Part shown: piece after piece, positions 21,626-32,972 of the stretch | How positions within the stretch are numbered: position 1 is the stretch's first letter | Layout of the letters: every line of letters starts with the position of its first letter | Assembly (NCBI GenBank): GCA_026122225.1 | Contig: JANEZZ010000476.1 | Span: forward strand, 1 to 64,000 | DNA from: Heloderma charlesbogerti | Lineage: Eukaryota; Chordata; Lepidosauria; Squamata; Helodermatidae | DNA length: 64,000 nucleotides | Reading direction: 5' to 3' | The notes under the pieces: model-generated | Seen by the model: the letters and a program-made list of their open reading frames with translations, nothing else | The model's database searches: none | What the model was told of the DNA's origin: nothing | Position numbers and translations under genes: made by a program

Positions 21626-22710
21626 TGAAAGCTGGCAGTAAGAGAGGGGGTAGGGATTTCCTAGGACACCACAGCAAATCACAGTTTTGCTACCTAAGAA
21701 AATTAGCGAATTAGTGGCATAACCTCATCCTTCAAACTTCTTAAAGAAAAATAACACCAGAAAGTTCATTCTCTGTTTCTTTAGGAGTTTGGCTGCTACA
21801 GACTTTTTAATGGGTCCACAAGTCCTTAAAAATAATAAGTGACCATGGCCCTGTTTAAAGCCAGAAACAAGTTGACCAATTGCTGCTATGTTTTACTTCA
21901 GGGTATCCATCTCAGGCAGAAAGAAAAGACCAGCCTATAATGGCTTGCCTGGCTTGAAAACTCCATTTTGGACCATGGAGAGTCATATTTCAGAGAGTAT
22001 TGATCAGACTGCAGTTTGTGTTTCCTTGCGTCCATGATCCTGTTTGCAGCCCTGTAAAATAATAATAGTACTCGTGTCAGTGAGGTAATTACCATTGATC
22101 TAACACACTGTGACAAATTTTTCAGTCATGCCACTTGATTCATACTTAAAGTTATGGCACTGCTGACTGCTCCTTAAATAATTGAAGGATGCCCTTTGTA
22201 AATCAGCGGGCTTTTCCCTAAAAAGCGGCAGTTTCTTCTTTGTTGAGATCTCGTTACCTAGCTTCATCAGGGATTTGCAAATTAAACAGACAGGCTTTTA
22301 GCATCACATGTAGCTTACGGGAGGTGCTAATATCGTTTGAGCTGGGAAATCATTTATGACAGTTTGCAAAACTACAGGGGAGAACAGCTATCATGTTTCA
22401 GCTGTCTTGACTGCGTGAAGAACAACTGAGCTAAATGCAACAGACATGGGGTAGAGTGTGAAAATTTCCCGGCTGCGGGTTTTGCTTGAGGAAAGACTCC
22501 AATTCTCATGACCCCTTCTGTATCTGAACATAGGAAAGCATAGGCCCTGGCTGAATGAAAAAGACGTATTACTTACTGCTTTTGTTTTCTTCATGAGAAC
22601 TGTAAGATGGGAGTCGGTGCAAACCGTAACCACAACCCGTTAACTGCAGCTGGTAGAAGGATCACAGAAAGAAGTAGATTCTTCTTTGCCTTGGAAAGCG
22701 GCAGTGCGGC
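21626..22710. other. Unique DNA, possible conserved non-coding segment
   Basis: No repeat or gene seen. The part at about 22140-22500 is non-repetitive and has AT-rich TAAT-containing motifs beside balanced sequence, which is compatible with a regulatory element. That is only a guess without alignment. Confidence 0.3.
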
Positions 22711-22711
<1 letters not shown>

Positions 22712-22774
<63 letters not shown>

Positions 22775-22775
22775 A
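22712..22775. repeat. (GT)n(GA)n microsatellite
   Basis: About 19 GT units run directly into about 12 GA units. It is likely to be length-variable. Confidence 0.95.
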
Positions 22776-22817
22776 ATTTAGATTTTCCAAGGCTTAATTT
22801 CCAAAAAGAAAAGTGCC

Positions 22818-22853
22818 AGCATTCAAGCTTATGTGAAGTAAGCTTGAATGCTC
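22818..22853. repeat. Short perfect hairpin
   Basis: AGCATTCAAGCTTA and TAAGCTTGAATGCT are reverse complements separated by 8 bases. It may be part of an old fold-back element, because the following 300 bases resemble non-coding DNA-transposon sequence. Confidence 0.7.
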
Positions 22854-23299
22854 GCACTTCAGCACTGGTGAAGTGCCAATGTGACTTGGGCACTCTTCAC
22901 ACCTTGGTTTTTTAGCAGGACGGTTCTTCTTTAACCACTGGTTTTTGTGGGAGTTTTAAACACCGCTGCTGCTCTCCTGCTGCTATCCCACAATTTCCCT
23001 TCCCTATTCCCGTGTTATCTGAAAACGGAGAAAACCCGGCATTTTCTGTGCTTGCAATCAAAATCGCCATTTCCCCCCTGTGTATTTCCCTTTAGTGCTT
23101 TGACCCGCTTTGTGTGGGCATGTGCTAGGGGGTGTAGCTGGGTGGTGTTGAATAACATTGTCATGACAACAAATCGGGGGGGGGGGGGAGGTCACTGATC
23201 AGGCTTCCAGTGACTATTTCTGCCTCTCTCCTATTCCACTATGGGCACTTGAACTGTAAAATGTTGAACCATCCCAAATGCTTCTCCAAGATTCCCATG

Positions 23300-23430
23300 A
23301 ACACAGCAATGCTTACTTCTGAGTAAACCCATTGCTTGTAAGGCTTTCCTTTCCTGGGAGTAAGTGCCATTGAAATCTGTGTGGCTTGCTCCTGAGTAGG
23401 CATGCATAGGAGTGCATTGTAAGTACTTAC
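23300..23430. repeat. Short dispersed inverted repeat (AGTAAG/CTTACT type)
   Basis: GCTTACTTCTGAGTAAACCC and GGGAGTAAGTGCCATTGAAA form the arms of a short dispersed element. Related pieces lie near 3711, 15450, 38405, 39140 and 63125. Confidence 0.6.
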
Positions 23431-24635
23431 TGTAGCAGTCTTAAGGTCTCCCATCCCCTTCAATGTATGTACTTAGAACCTCCCCCTCCCATTGACTGCA
23501 CGGATTGCTTCTTCTCCCTTTTGCTCACCAGATTGATGGGCTTTTTTCCTCCCAGGTGATGGGGAAATCTTCCTTCTCAGCCACACAGGAGAAAGGCTTG
23601 ACAGTTAGGATTTCAGTGTGTATTAAAAGTGCCTTTTCTCCTCCTCTGAATAAATTCATCATGCAGATCTTGGAATTGTCATTTTTAATAGTTTCATTTG
23701 TGTGTGTGGAGTTGTAGATAACGCAGTAATGCTGAGGTGGTTTTCCATAGTATTCCCTCCCACCTAGCCAGCCACTATCTCTTCTCCTTTGGGAAGCCAG
23801 AATAAGGGGGAAGAGCAACAGCAGTGGGGTGGGGGAAGCAAGCCAGGTCTAATGAAGAAGGTGGCCCCCGTGAAGCGGTCACCTGAGGGGGGGGCTGCTA
23901 GGGATGGCTTGGTGCCTTGACTGTATACAAATCCATTTGTGGATTTCTTACATCTGTAGTTGGGAACCCAGAAACTAGTATACCCTTCAAACTCAATAGT
24001 GCAAGCAATATACTGCATTTAATCCCATCATACACTGACATATTTAGCAGAGAAGGACTAGCAGCTGCAGCAACCTCCGGGTAAGCCACCGAGAAGACTC
24101 TCTCTCCCTTGGAGGAAGGAGGGGACCAGCTCCCATAGCCCACTATCCTAGTCACTAGAAGGGCTTCCAACTTCCCTCCTGCTGTGGAGGGGTGGAGGGA
24201 TGAGGCGGAGCCATCAATCCTGTTACAGGAACCAATGATTAGGGAGGGGAGGGGGCATGGAACCAGCAGCCCCCTTCTGTCCTGATTGTTCCATGCAGCT
24301 CTGCCCAACCATGAAAATGTACACTGTGGAGGGACACGCTATGAGAGATGCCTGTATACAGGGCCAGTGTAAAACCCAGAAGGAACTGGAATCAAAAGGT
24401 CCGGTTTGTAGTGGGATAAAATGCCAGGTGTGAAGAGATCCTTGGACTTGAAGTCACATCTTTAATCCAATAAATCTTGCTTCCTAATTTTAAATGGGTG
24501 GAAACAGATGTGGTTCAATGGAAAGCTTTTCCCCTAGTGCAAATAGCAGGTGCGAGGGAGTGACCATGCAGCAAAGGGTTAAGACCCCTCCCCCCATGCC
24601 AGGTTCCCTAGATCATCCCTGCAATTGCAGTTTAC
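23431..24635. other. No feature seen
   Basis: Unique-looking DNA. GC-rich frames near 23764-24308 have no recognisable domain. Confidence 0.35.
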
Positions 24636-24715
24636 TTTTTAAAAGTCATTCATGCAACTGCTAATTGTGTGAATGGCATCATGTCCAATTTGGCCCTCAG
24701 TAACTTGGCTTATGC
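24636..24715. repeat. Dispersed repeat family X, copy 3
   Basis: GCAACTGCTAATTGTGTGAA, then GGCATCATGTCCAATTTGGC and CCTCAGTAAC, in the same order as the copy at 12808-12868. Confidence 0.5.
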
Positions 24716-25820
24716 ATAGAGGCCCTCACTTTTTAAGCTTGATTGAAAATAGACTCCAGGTTTGAGCCTATTGCTGACCTTATCAAGTAAGATACAAATA
24801 TTACCATGAAGAAATGACTGAATGAACAAGCCTGCAACCAACCTGTGCTTCAGAGTAGGCCTTGTAGCATTCTCTAATGAGAAAAGACAAGTAGAGAGCT
24901 GAATACATCTACAGCTCTGTATTTTTGTGTTTCCTTTATCCTTTCACACTCACACATTCTCCCATTCACACACGCATGTACTACTCTCACATAATATTCA
25001 CATAACACACGCATGATGTGGACAATAATCGCATCGCCTAACAATTGACCGATACTTCAAAAGGGCTGCCTACTTTGTCACCAACTGCACGAAGTCCTAC
25101 CTATCCATAGGTGTTGTATCCCTGCAGGTGTTTTTTGTTTGTTTGTTTGTTTGTTTTGCTTTAACAAACTGAGGAGTTGGAATGTTCATAAACTTTCCAT
25201 AACTGCCTAGTAACTGTGTTAGTAGCAAGAGAGGTCTTATTTAAATCAAAGCTTTCACACCCATTACCACAGTTTCAAAAACTGATGCCTACCTCAAGTA
25301 TTTTTCTTCTTTTTCTTTTGCCAAGCTTGCTTTATTTTGGTGAAATATTGGCAAAAGCACTACTTTCCACCACATGTATGTGTTCTGTGCTTTAATCGAT
25401 ACGTCATTCATCTTTCTGTAGGTCTCAACTGAAATGCCCCTCAAACTTTGCTACCTGCTCATTGGGGGAGGGGGGGCATTTTTACAGAGGACCTGCAAAG
25501 TTCACGCTACTTATCAGTGGTCCTGTTAGCAGTGATAATCATGTTCTCTGGTGTGGCTGGGCACTTTTTTCTTTATTTACCCCCATGTCCACAGAGAGAG
25601 GGGAGGAAGCATTGCCCTCTGATTTGGCTTCAACTGTCATCATGTAGCCCGACCTCACTGGCTACATCATGACATTGTTATGAAGCCAAGTCAGAGGAAA
25701 GGCAGGAAGCATTCCACTAGCGAACACTATCATCACCACTGCCAGGAGCAAGAACAAATGGAAACAGCAACCCAGGGACAAAACCACTGTTGGCAAAACA
25801 ACTTCATTCATTCATTCATT
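24716..25820. other. Unique DNA with short tandem repeats
   Basis: (GTTT)n lies at about 25135-25157 and (ATTC)n at 25803-25821. No gene seen. Confidence 0.45.
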
Positions 25821-25826
25821 ACATGA

Positions 25827-26213
25827 CATTAAGGGCTTCTTCACATGGAGCTTTTATCCTGCTATTGAAATTGGTTACTCAAGGAAGTCTGCAGGTCCTT
25901 TAGATGATGTTGTTAACCTCCAGGGCATCTCCTGTACAAAATGACCTTTATTCCATTTTTTAAAAGATTGGAGATTAATGAGCTATCAAATTACAGCCCC
26001 AGTGTTCTGCTTGAGTTCCCTCCGTGAAAAGAGGAAAACCCACAATAAGAGGAGCTAGACCACAGTGCCATCCAGCAGCTATATAATGAAATGTGTGGAA
26101 GGGGGGAGGAAGCATGTGTAAAGGGAGTCCATCGTGATCCTGCATTTAAAACAGAAGCAGAAAGCCCCATTTTAAATGTGGGATTTTAGGCTGGTGTAAA
26201 GATGCTCTATATT
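25827..26213. mobile_element. Possible hAT-like MITE
   Basis: The left end AGGGCTTCTTCACATGGAGC and the right end GGCTGGTGTAAAGATGCTC are roughly complementary. Ends with TTCACA or TGTGAA next to GGGC are common in reptile hAT MITEs. I saw no clear duplication. Confidence 0.35.
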
Positions 26214-26215
26214 AC

Positions 26216-26335
26216 ATTTGTATACCACCCAATAGCCAAAGGTCTCTGAGCTGTTCACAAAAATTTAAACCCTAAAATACAACATGATAAAACATAAGAT
26301 AAACCTTTAACATACAAAAATTTTAGACTGCTAAA
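26216..26335 (-). mobile_element. L2 3' tail, antisense
   Basis: TTGTATACCACCCAATAGCC then AAAGGTCTCTGAGCTGTTCA is the complement of the L2 terminus seen at 14600-14640. It is non-coding and 5'-truncated. Confidence 0.75.
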
Positions 26336-27940
26336 TTTTCCAGCAAATGTATGTGTTCCATGGTTTAATCAATACCTCCTTCATCTTTCTATAGGGCTCA
26401 CCTGAAATGCTCCCCAAACCCTGCTCATGGGTGTGTGTGTGTAAAATAGACTAAACCCTTTGCCCCTAAGAGAGTGTCTCAGAATTCCTATACATTTCAG
26501 CAGGCAAGGGGAACATCATCAGATTCCCAGCTGCTCAAAACAGATACTCTTCTCATTTCAAAATGTATTATTTTGCAGAGGAACAACATAGGCACCTTGA
26601 ACATTGGCTGAAATGTGGGTCAAGAGCACATGGACTGTGCTTGGGTGTGCAGTGAAGTCAGCATCCATTCTGCTTTTTCAATGCATGCACATTATAGCAA
26701 CCATGCCACCACTGAGCCAACTTTCTCAAGCTTTTGTGGTGCTGTGATAATATTTTTACCTTCATTGAAGTTTGGACTTTACTGCACATCGGGACTTGAT
26801 CCATGTACCCTTAATCCACATTTCAATCAAAAGTCATTTTAATTGGCCCCCTAAACTGATACAGAATACAATGTAAATAGGCCATATCTTATTATCCAAT
26901 TCAGTCTTTGGTAATATACACCAGAATCCTGCAATTCCAGAAGCCATGAGAACTACATTTCCCAATCCCGTGGTTCTCTGAATGGTGCAGAAAGTATATG
27001 TTGCACCATCCAGGGCCTCAGCCCCTTCCGCAGTATTCTGAAAGTCCAACCCCTACTCACCTTGGTAAATCGCACAAGGTGTGGGGAGTGTCAGGTAAGG
27101 CTTTGAGGGGTGCTCAGACATTGGGCCAATGTTGTTACCCCTGTGAAGCAAAGTCCAGGGCCTTATCTCCACCAATCTGAAGGATGTCCCCCAGATAACT
27201 AGAAAATGAATCAGTTTTAATAATTCCAGATCAGACTTGTAGTGTTCCACTTCTGCTCATCACTAAAATTAAGTGCTGTGGAATCTGCAGAAAGAATCTC
27301 TGGTTGGAATACAACTTGCAACTATGAAAAATATCAAACTATCAGTACTAGATAGACTGGCATTAAATAATATTGAACAGTAGTAGAAGCACCTGTAGTA
27401 AAAGTAATATCCAGAATCACAGAACAGGAAAATATAACTAGATTGTCTGGTCCAATGTATGCCTTGAGACAAGCTATCCTCTACCAAAAATCCATGAAAG
27501 GGGCGGGGGTGGGGTTTCAAGCAAGGCAATTCTGCAGCCATTGTGGAACTTCAATCAGACAATAGTTCCTGTGTTGCAGGGCTGTCAGCTGCCATTATTT
27601 TAAGATGAAACGTTGTTATTGCAGGAAACCTCACCAAAATGTTCTTCAAGGAGGAAGATGTACGTGGGGCATGAATGTAATACAGAACTCAAGTTTTGAA
27701 CTAAAGACTCAGAGAGATTAGGGGCCAGAAGTCTGCAGTCATTTTCACAAGTGGCACCAACAAAAGTCCCTTCAAGTACTGGATAATCCAGATAATTTCC
27801 TTTAATGTGCTTCATGTGGTTTCCCAGGGCATGGTTTGCTTAAACTAAGAAGTTGTTTGTATTCCAGAATCTGCCACAAATGCAGAGATCGACTGATATT
27901 CTGTGGTGTAAAAGAGCAATGATTATTTTCACATTGTCCT
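26336..27940. other. No gene seen
   Basis: A possible antisense CR1 tail begins near 27412 (CAGAATCACAGAACAGG). The rest is not recognisable. Confidence 0.35.
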
Positions 27941-27944
27941 ATTA

Positions 27945-28455
27945 TTAAATGTATGAACCTTTGAAGTTCTTGGGGCCAGGATATCCATGTACTTGTATCC
28001 CATATGTATCTGGCCAGACCCTTAGGTCATCTTCGGAGATCCTTCTCTGGGAGTCCCAGCTGAAGCAAGCTAAAGGAGTGGGTACAAGAGAGAGGCCTTC
28101 TCAGTCGTGGCACCCCATCAGTGGAATCCCCTCCTCAAGGAGGCTCACCTGGCACCTACATTGTTATCTTTTCAACCCCAGAGAGCTTTGGCTATTGGGT
28201 GGTATAGCAATGAAACAAACAAACAAACAAACCCCAGGTGAAAACATTTCACTTCTCACAGGCATTTTAGATTTCACAGTTTAGATTTAATGGCTTTTTA
28301 TATGTTTTACATTGCATTTTTCCTTGTGGTGTTTGTTGTTTGTGTTGTTGTGGTTGTTATTGCTTGCATTGTGTTTATTCCTTTAGCTTTGTAATCTGGC
28401 CTGAAAACTTTTTTTTAATGGGGTGGATTAAAACTATAATGAATAAATAAATATT
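27945..28455 (+). mobile_element. L2-type LINE 3' end with a nested 48-bp L2 tail
   Basis: A degenerate C-terminal block (KFLGPGYPCTC-like, then LLWESQLK and SSRRLTWHLH-like, 27958-28165) corresponds to the C-terminus at 14190-14450. It is followed by a T-rich 3' region and an AATAAATAAATA end near 28440-28452. At 28182-28229 it is interrupted by a 48-bp piece that is itself an L2 3' terminus with an (AAAC)n tail, flanked by AACCCCAG at 28174-28181 and 28230-28237. Confidence 0.72.
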
Positions 28456-29306
28456 ACCCACCCATCACTACAACATGAGCAATGAAATGATGAGACAAAC
28501 ACTTTCAAAACCAAGAAATCTGTTCTCAAAGCGCAAAAATAATGAATACAGTTTTCAGACAGACTGTCCCTGTTCACAAGAAGCCTCCTCCATGCAGAAT
28601 TCATACCTGTAAAAGAAAGGATGGAAGATACCCCTTCATTTGGAACCTCACGTTATGAGTTTCAGTCAGCATGCCTGGGACCCATCATCAATTATGACTA
28701 GAGTGACCATGTACTGAGTCAAAATAATGGTCCGTTTAGTCTCAGTCCTTATATTCAAAAGATATAGAAGCTGAAATCTGGTATTTTCTGATCAAGGCAA
28801 ATGGAATGGAGAGAGAGAGACTACGGATGCAAATATGCAGGGATTTTATTTTATTTTTTTAAATGAGCTTTATGTTGAACCCCACACATCTCCGTCCAAT
28901 AAAGCATGTATTCATCTCTGTCAAGTGTGACACTCACAGGTTCCTGAAAGACTTTCCAGTACAGTCAGCTTTTTGCTTCTCATTGCTACCCAAGCCTTCG
29001 AGCAATAGTCTTTGTTTTCCCACAACTTGTAAACACAGCCAACCTTAGCATTAGTCATACAGAGGCAGCCACCTCAGGTAGCAGATGCTGAGGGACAGGG
29101 AGCGGAAAATGCTGTGGGTGAGATGTGGCCTTCTCTGCACCCCATAAGCGAGCCTACCGCCCTCAGATGCAGTGGATATGCCAGCTGTCGCCAGTGCTGA
29201 AATAAGATGAAAGAGCTGGTCTGGTCAGCTTTTGTACATGGACTGGAGGGAGGCACTATCTTGCACTTAGCTTAAGGCAGTGAAATGTCTTGGGCGGCCG
29301 TGCTTG
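28456..29306. other. No feature seen
   Basis: Unique-looking DNA with no recognisable exon or repeat boundary. Confidence 0.35.
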
Positions 29307-29868
29307 GGAACTGTCAGGAGCGCCCTAGCTGCCCCTTGCAGTCCCCACCGATAGCCAACTCAGGACACAGACGATGAGGAATTCTTTCCGAGACTTTATT
29401 CCTTTATTACTTTATGACTCTTTCAGATACTGATCACTAGCGACAAAGCAAGGAACAGCACTGGGGAAAGATAGCAGAGTAGCCTAAGCTCCAGGTAAGG
29501 CAGTTGGTCCCCGTTTGAAGGAGAACCACGGGAAGACCCTGAACTTATGGGCTAGGGAGAGATCTTCCCTCTTACCCTTGGGTCCTTGGGACGTGACCGT
29601 TGTTTTAGTGCCAAACGAGCGGAGCGCCTCCTTTCGGCACCATCTGTCGTCACTCCCTGCGTCTGCGCCGAGCGTCCAGCAAGCCCCCCTCCAGTGCTCT
29701 CTCACTGTCGGGGTCACTATCTCTCCCAGGAATGCTGGCAGGAGGAATCTCTGCCAGCTGCTGTGCTTGTGAGAGATGAGCGAGCTCCTCTCCCACGGAC
29801 TGCTGTTCCTCCTCAGAATCAGAACTGCTCTGGGGCTCTATGGGCTCAGTCTCCACCCTGACAGGAAC
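29307..29868 (-). mobile_element. Solo LTR with perfect 5-bp duplication
   Basis: The LTR spans 29312-29863 (552 bp), with termini TGTCAGG and CCTGACA. It is flanked by GGAAC at 29307-29311 and 29864-29868. A 4-6-bp duplication with TG...CA ends is the signature of LTR retrotransposon or endogenous retrovirus integration. The minus strand is the likely sense strand, because AATAAA-type poly(A) signals occur near its 3' end (complement at about 29396-29412). Its 5' part encodes a short acidic frame (29650-29856) with an SSSDSEEEQQ run. No internal gag or pol is present, so recombination probably left one LTR. The superfamily is not resolved. Confidence 0.85.
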
Positions 29869-31009
29869 ATAGTCGTGGCTCCCAGGTCATGTAACAACAG
29901 AGAAGTCCCAATGTTCTCAGCTGTATGGAATTTTAAAGAAGCCCCATGCAGAGAGGATGAGAGGCACACCATTCAATTTTGCTTTGAATTGATCTAGTGA
30001 AAAATCCAGATTCATCCATGCCCAGATATGAAACCCAGAAATTGCTTGTAAGGCAGGATCAATCTATGTTAGGTTGGTCTGTAAAGTTAGCCCTTAGCAG
30101 AACAAAATTCGTTTGCACATTGAACACAGAGCTGATACCCTCCTGATTCACAGTGTTGTCTGAGCTGAGCAGGTGAGTCCACCCTGAATACGCTGGAGAG
30201 CAGGGCTTTTGCCAATAAGTGAATTAACCCTTTGTTTGCTTGGAAGTCAGTTGGTGAATTAAACTACGACTAGTGGCCTACAGCCCCAAACTTAGCTGTT
30301 GACTTCTTAGCCCTTTCTGTCTCCCAGTTTTCCTTCAATGTCCTCTGGTCTTCTGCTTCCCTCCTCCTCCCTCCCTCTTCTAAATTTCTTTTCCTAACAC
30401 CTTTTTCTTTGGCCTGCTTCCTTATCAGCTCCTTGCCTCCTCCTTCCTTAGGCTCTTGCCATTTTCTGCTTCTCTTTCCCTATCCCCTTTTGCCTGCATT
30501 GGCCTTTTGTAGGATCTAAACAGTAGCCAGCAGCAGCTTAAGACCCTTCTGCCTGTCCAACCTCTCTGTAACATTACAGCATTTAATCAGTCTATGCCAT
30601 ATGAATTTATTAAACATCATCACCACAAGCACCAAATCCCTTGACATATTACAATTACTGATGGGGAAACTCCCTCAGGCTTGATTTGGAGTTTGGCCCT
30701 GTTATTTTCTCAAAAAGCTGGGAAGTTTAGGGTGTGTTTAGGGGTTTTTTAGGGGTTTTTTTTTAGGGTTTTGTTTTCAGTTTTTGCCAAGCCCATTCTG
30801 ATTTTGAAACCCATCACACTCCCAAATATGTCATCAAATATTTTTTCACCAAGCAGGCTGCTGCAACTTCCCCCTCCTGATTATTTAATCTCCTGGCTTC
30901 TATTGCAACTTTTACTGTGTGTGGCAACTGAGGGGAGAAGTTAACAGGTGGAAGAAACCCCACTACAGCCTCTAAAGATGACTTCAGTTCACAGGCAAGT
31001 TGGTATGGG
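29869..31009. other. No gene seen; T/G-rich tract near 30725
   Basis: 30350-30500 is a CT-rich stretch and 30725-30778 holds degenerate TTTAGGGG-like repeats. Otherwise unique-looking. Confidence 0.4.
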
Positions 31010-31614
31010 AACAGCTGTAGAGATGTACGAAATCCTTTACCTCCAGTCTGCCGGGGGTCCGCAGGGGGCGAGGCAATCCTTTGCTCCCCCCGGAATCCTC
31101 GATGGGGGGGGAGAGATCCGTTCCTCCCCCCGGAATCCATCCAGGCCGGCTCCGCTTCAAAGCCCTGCAGAGCCCGCCACCAGCTCCTCAGGGCTGGAGA
31201 AAGTCGATACGGCCGGCAGCCATTGCCATGCCGTATCTCTGTGTAAGTCAGTCCCCCGGACGCAAATGGCATAGCAGATGCCATTTGCAGCTGTAAAGCT
31301 GGTCGATTAGCTTAAGTGCAGCCATAAATGGCTGCATTTAGCCTAATCAACCAGCTTTACGGCCACAAATGACGTCCGCTATGCCATTTGCGTTCAGGGC
31401 ACTGACTTACACAGAGATACGGCAATGGCTGCCGGCCGTATCGATTTTCTCCAGCCCTGTAGAGCTGGTGGCTGGCTCCGCAAGTTCGACGTGGACAGGG
31501 ATTTGACCTAGATGGATGCCACGGGGAGGAGGAGGTGAGTGATCTGTTCTGCCACAGACTCCAATCACTTCATTTGAGTCCGTGGTGGAATTCTCCACCA
31601 TCCCTAAACAGATG
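31010..31614. mobile_element. Fold-back hAT-like MITE
   Basis: The element spans 31018-31606 (589 bp), from TAGAGATGTACG to ACCATCCCTA. Near-identical 8-bp duplications are AACAGCTG (31010-31017) and AACAGATG (31607-31614), 7 of 8. A palindrome of about 277 bp (31187-31463) is centred near 31325 and contains ACGCAAATGGC and GCCATTTGCGT as in the elements at 4992 and 6302. CCCCCCGGAATCC blocks near both ends are shared with 6302 and 60548. No protein is encoded. Confidence 0.87.
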
Positions 31615-31984
31615 TCCTTCGGGCACTTGGGTCCTGAGCCATCTCAGTCTTTAGAGATTCCTGCTTCCTCGATAGCATTTGGAGCCACGCCAAGTGGGGT
31701 CTGTGTGGGGCTGCATCCTCTGAAAGAGTTCATTGTACAACAGGTCTGCACTCGGGATTGTGAAGACTGGCCAAAGCATGGCGACCTCCATGAGTCCATA
31801 ACTGGAATCCTTTGGATTACCAAATAACCCAGGTTAAGATTTTAAACTTTAACATCTATGGACTGCTGCAGCCCAAGTTAACTCCACATGCTAAAATGAA
31901 CAGCAAAGAACAGACCAATCTGCAAGGATGATACATACAGTGCAAACTGAGTTCAACCATCTGGGCAACTGAATTAAGCACCAC

Positions 31985-32158
31985 CATTATGCTTTTTTCC
32001 CCGTCCTCCCTCCCAATCCCTTTCCTTGTGTCTCTTGTCATTTTAGATTGTGAGCCTGAGGGCAGGGACTATCTGACTGTTGATTTTTGTAAGCCACTCT
32101 GGGAGTCTTTTGACTGAAGAGTGGGATATAAATGCTTCAAATAAATTGAATAAATCAG
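31985..32158 (+). mobile_element. LINE/SINE-type 3' tail, copy 2
   Basis: The same motif order as 18738-18888: CTTGTGTCTCTTGTC, TTTAGATTGTGAGCCTG, GGGCAGGGACTATC, CCACTCTGGGAGTCTTTTG, GTGGGATATAAATG, ending in AATAAATTGAATAAAT. Non-coding. Confidence 0.65.
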
Positions 32159-32334
32159 GTGCATGATGTGGTTTCTGATTCTCTCCTCCTAACCACCTTG
32201 TGAACCCTTACAACTTGCCTTGCTTGTCCCTTCCCCCAAATAACCTGGACACAGTGTGGACCTTCAGTAGAATACCTGGACCTTCAATAGAAAGGCCTTT
32301 AGTCTTTGCTTCCCTCCTGCTCTCCCTCTAGTAT

Positions 32335-32505
32335 CTAGAATGCTGCAATAGCAAAGTTCCAAGTGCAAGGAGCCTTGGGAAACATCTTTGATTCTCCATG
32401 GTAACTGCAAGTACTATAGACCCTGGAAAATGACACATGGAAAACTCCATTTCCCAGGACTCTTTGTGCCTGGGACATGGCTGCAGCAGCATTTTAGGCA
32501 CCAGT
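32335..32505. mobile_element. Palindromic MITE
   Basis: AAGGAGCCTTGGGAAAC near 32368 pairs with TTTCCCAGGACTCTTTG near 32449, and TAGAATGCTGCAA at the left pairs loosely with GCTGCAGCAGCATTTTA at the right. Non-coding inverted repeat. Confidence 0.6.
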
Positions 32506-32542
32506 AGAAAGAAGGAAGGAAAGGCTTCTGGAGAGGCCATCA

Positions 32543-32972
32543 CTGATGGCTAGGGATATACGGATTGTGTAAAATCCATTCCATCTGTGTTTCGTGGATT
32601 GTCAGGCGCCTTTCATTCTGTCACCCACCCATCAACGGAATCGTATTTTTTGCCAAATTTGCACAAATATGCAGTTGTGCAAATGTGCAGTTGTGAAAAT
32701 GCACATATGTGAACATGCGCAAATTCTCCCAAAATGTGCATTTTCACACTTTAGCCTATGGGGGAAATGTGCATTTTTGGCCAGTTTTTAAAATAATTTT
32801 GCATATTTTTCTACAATTAAATTTACTCAAAATCTGGGAAAGTTAGAAAGCCAGTCTGTGGAATCCGCCTGATGGGGAAAGCCAACTCATTGTGGAATCT
32901 GCTGGCCAGATTCATGAAAATCTGAACTCACTTGGTTCCATTGCAGATTTCTCTGACATCCCTACTGATGGC
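32543..32972. mobile_element. hAT-like MITE, 415-bp family, copy 3
   Basis: The element spans 32551-32964 (414 bp), from TAGGGATAT to ACATCCCTA, with a perfect 8-bp duplication CTGATGGC at 32543-32550 and 32965-32972. It is uninterrupted and serves as the reference for seeing the insertion in the copy at 8207. Non-coding. Confidence 0.92.

Noticed and set aside
22591..22893. A frame with a Ser-Leu-His-Thr repeat
   Set aside because: It is the translation of the (GT)n(GA)n microsatellite.
23764..24308. Overlapping minus-strand frames of 84 and 136 codons
   Set aside because: No recognisable domain, low-complexity stretches and no exon signals.
29650..29856. An independent acidic small protein gene
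   Set aside because: It lies fully inside an LTR with target duplications, so it is part of a retroelement rather than a host gene.
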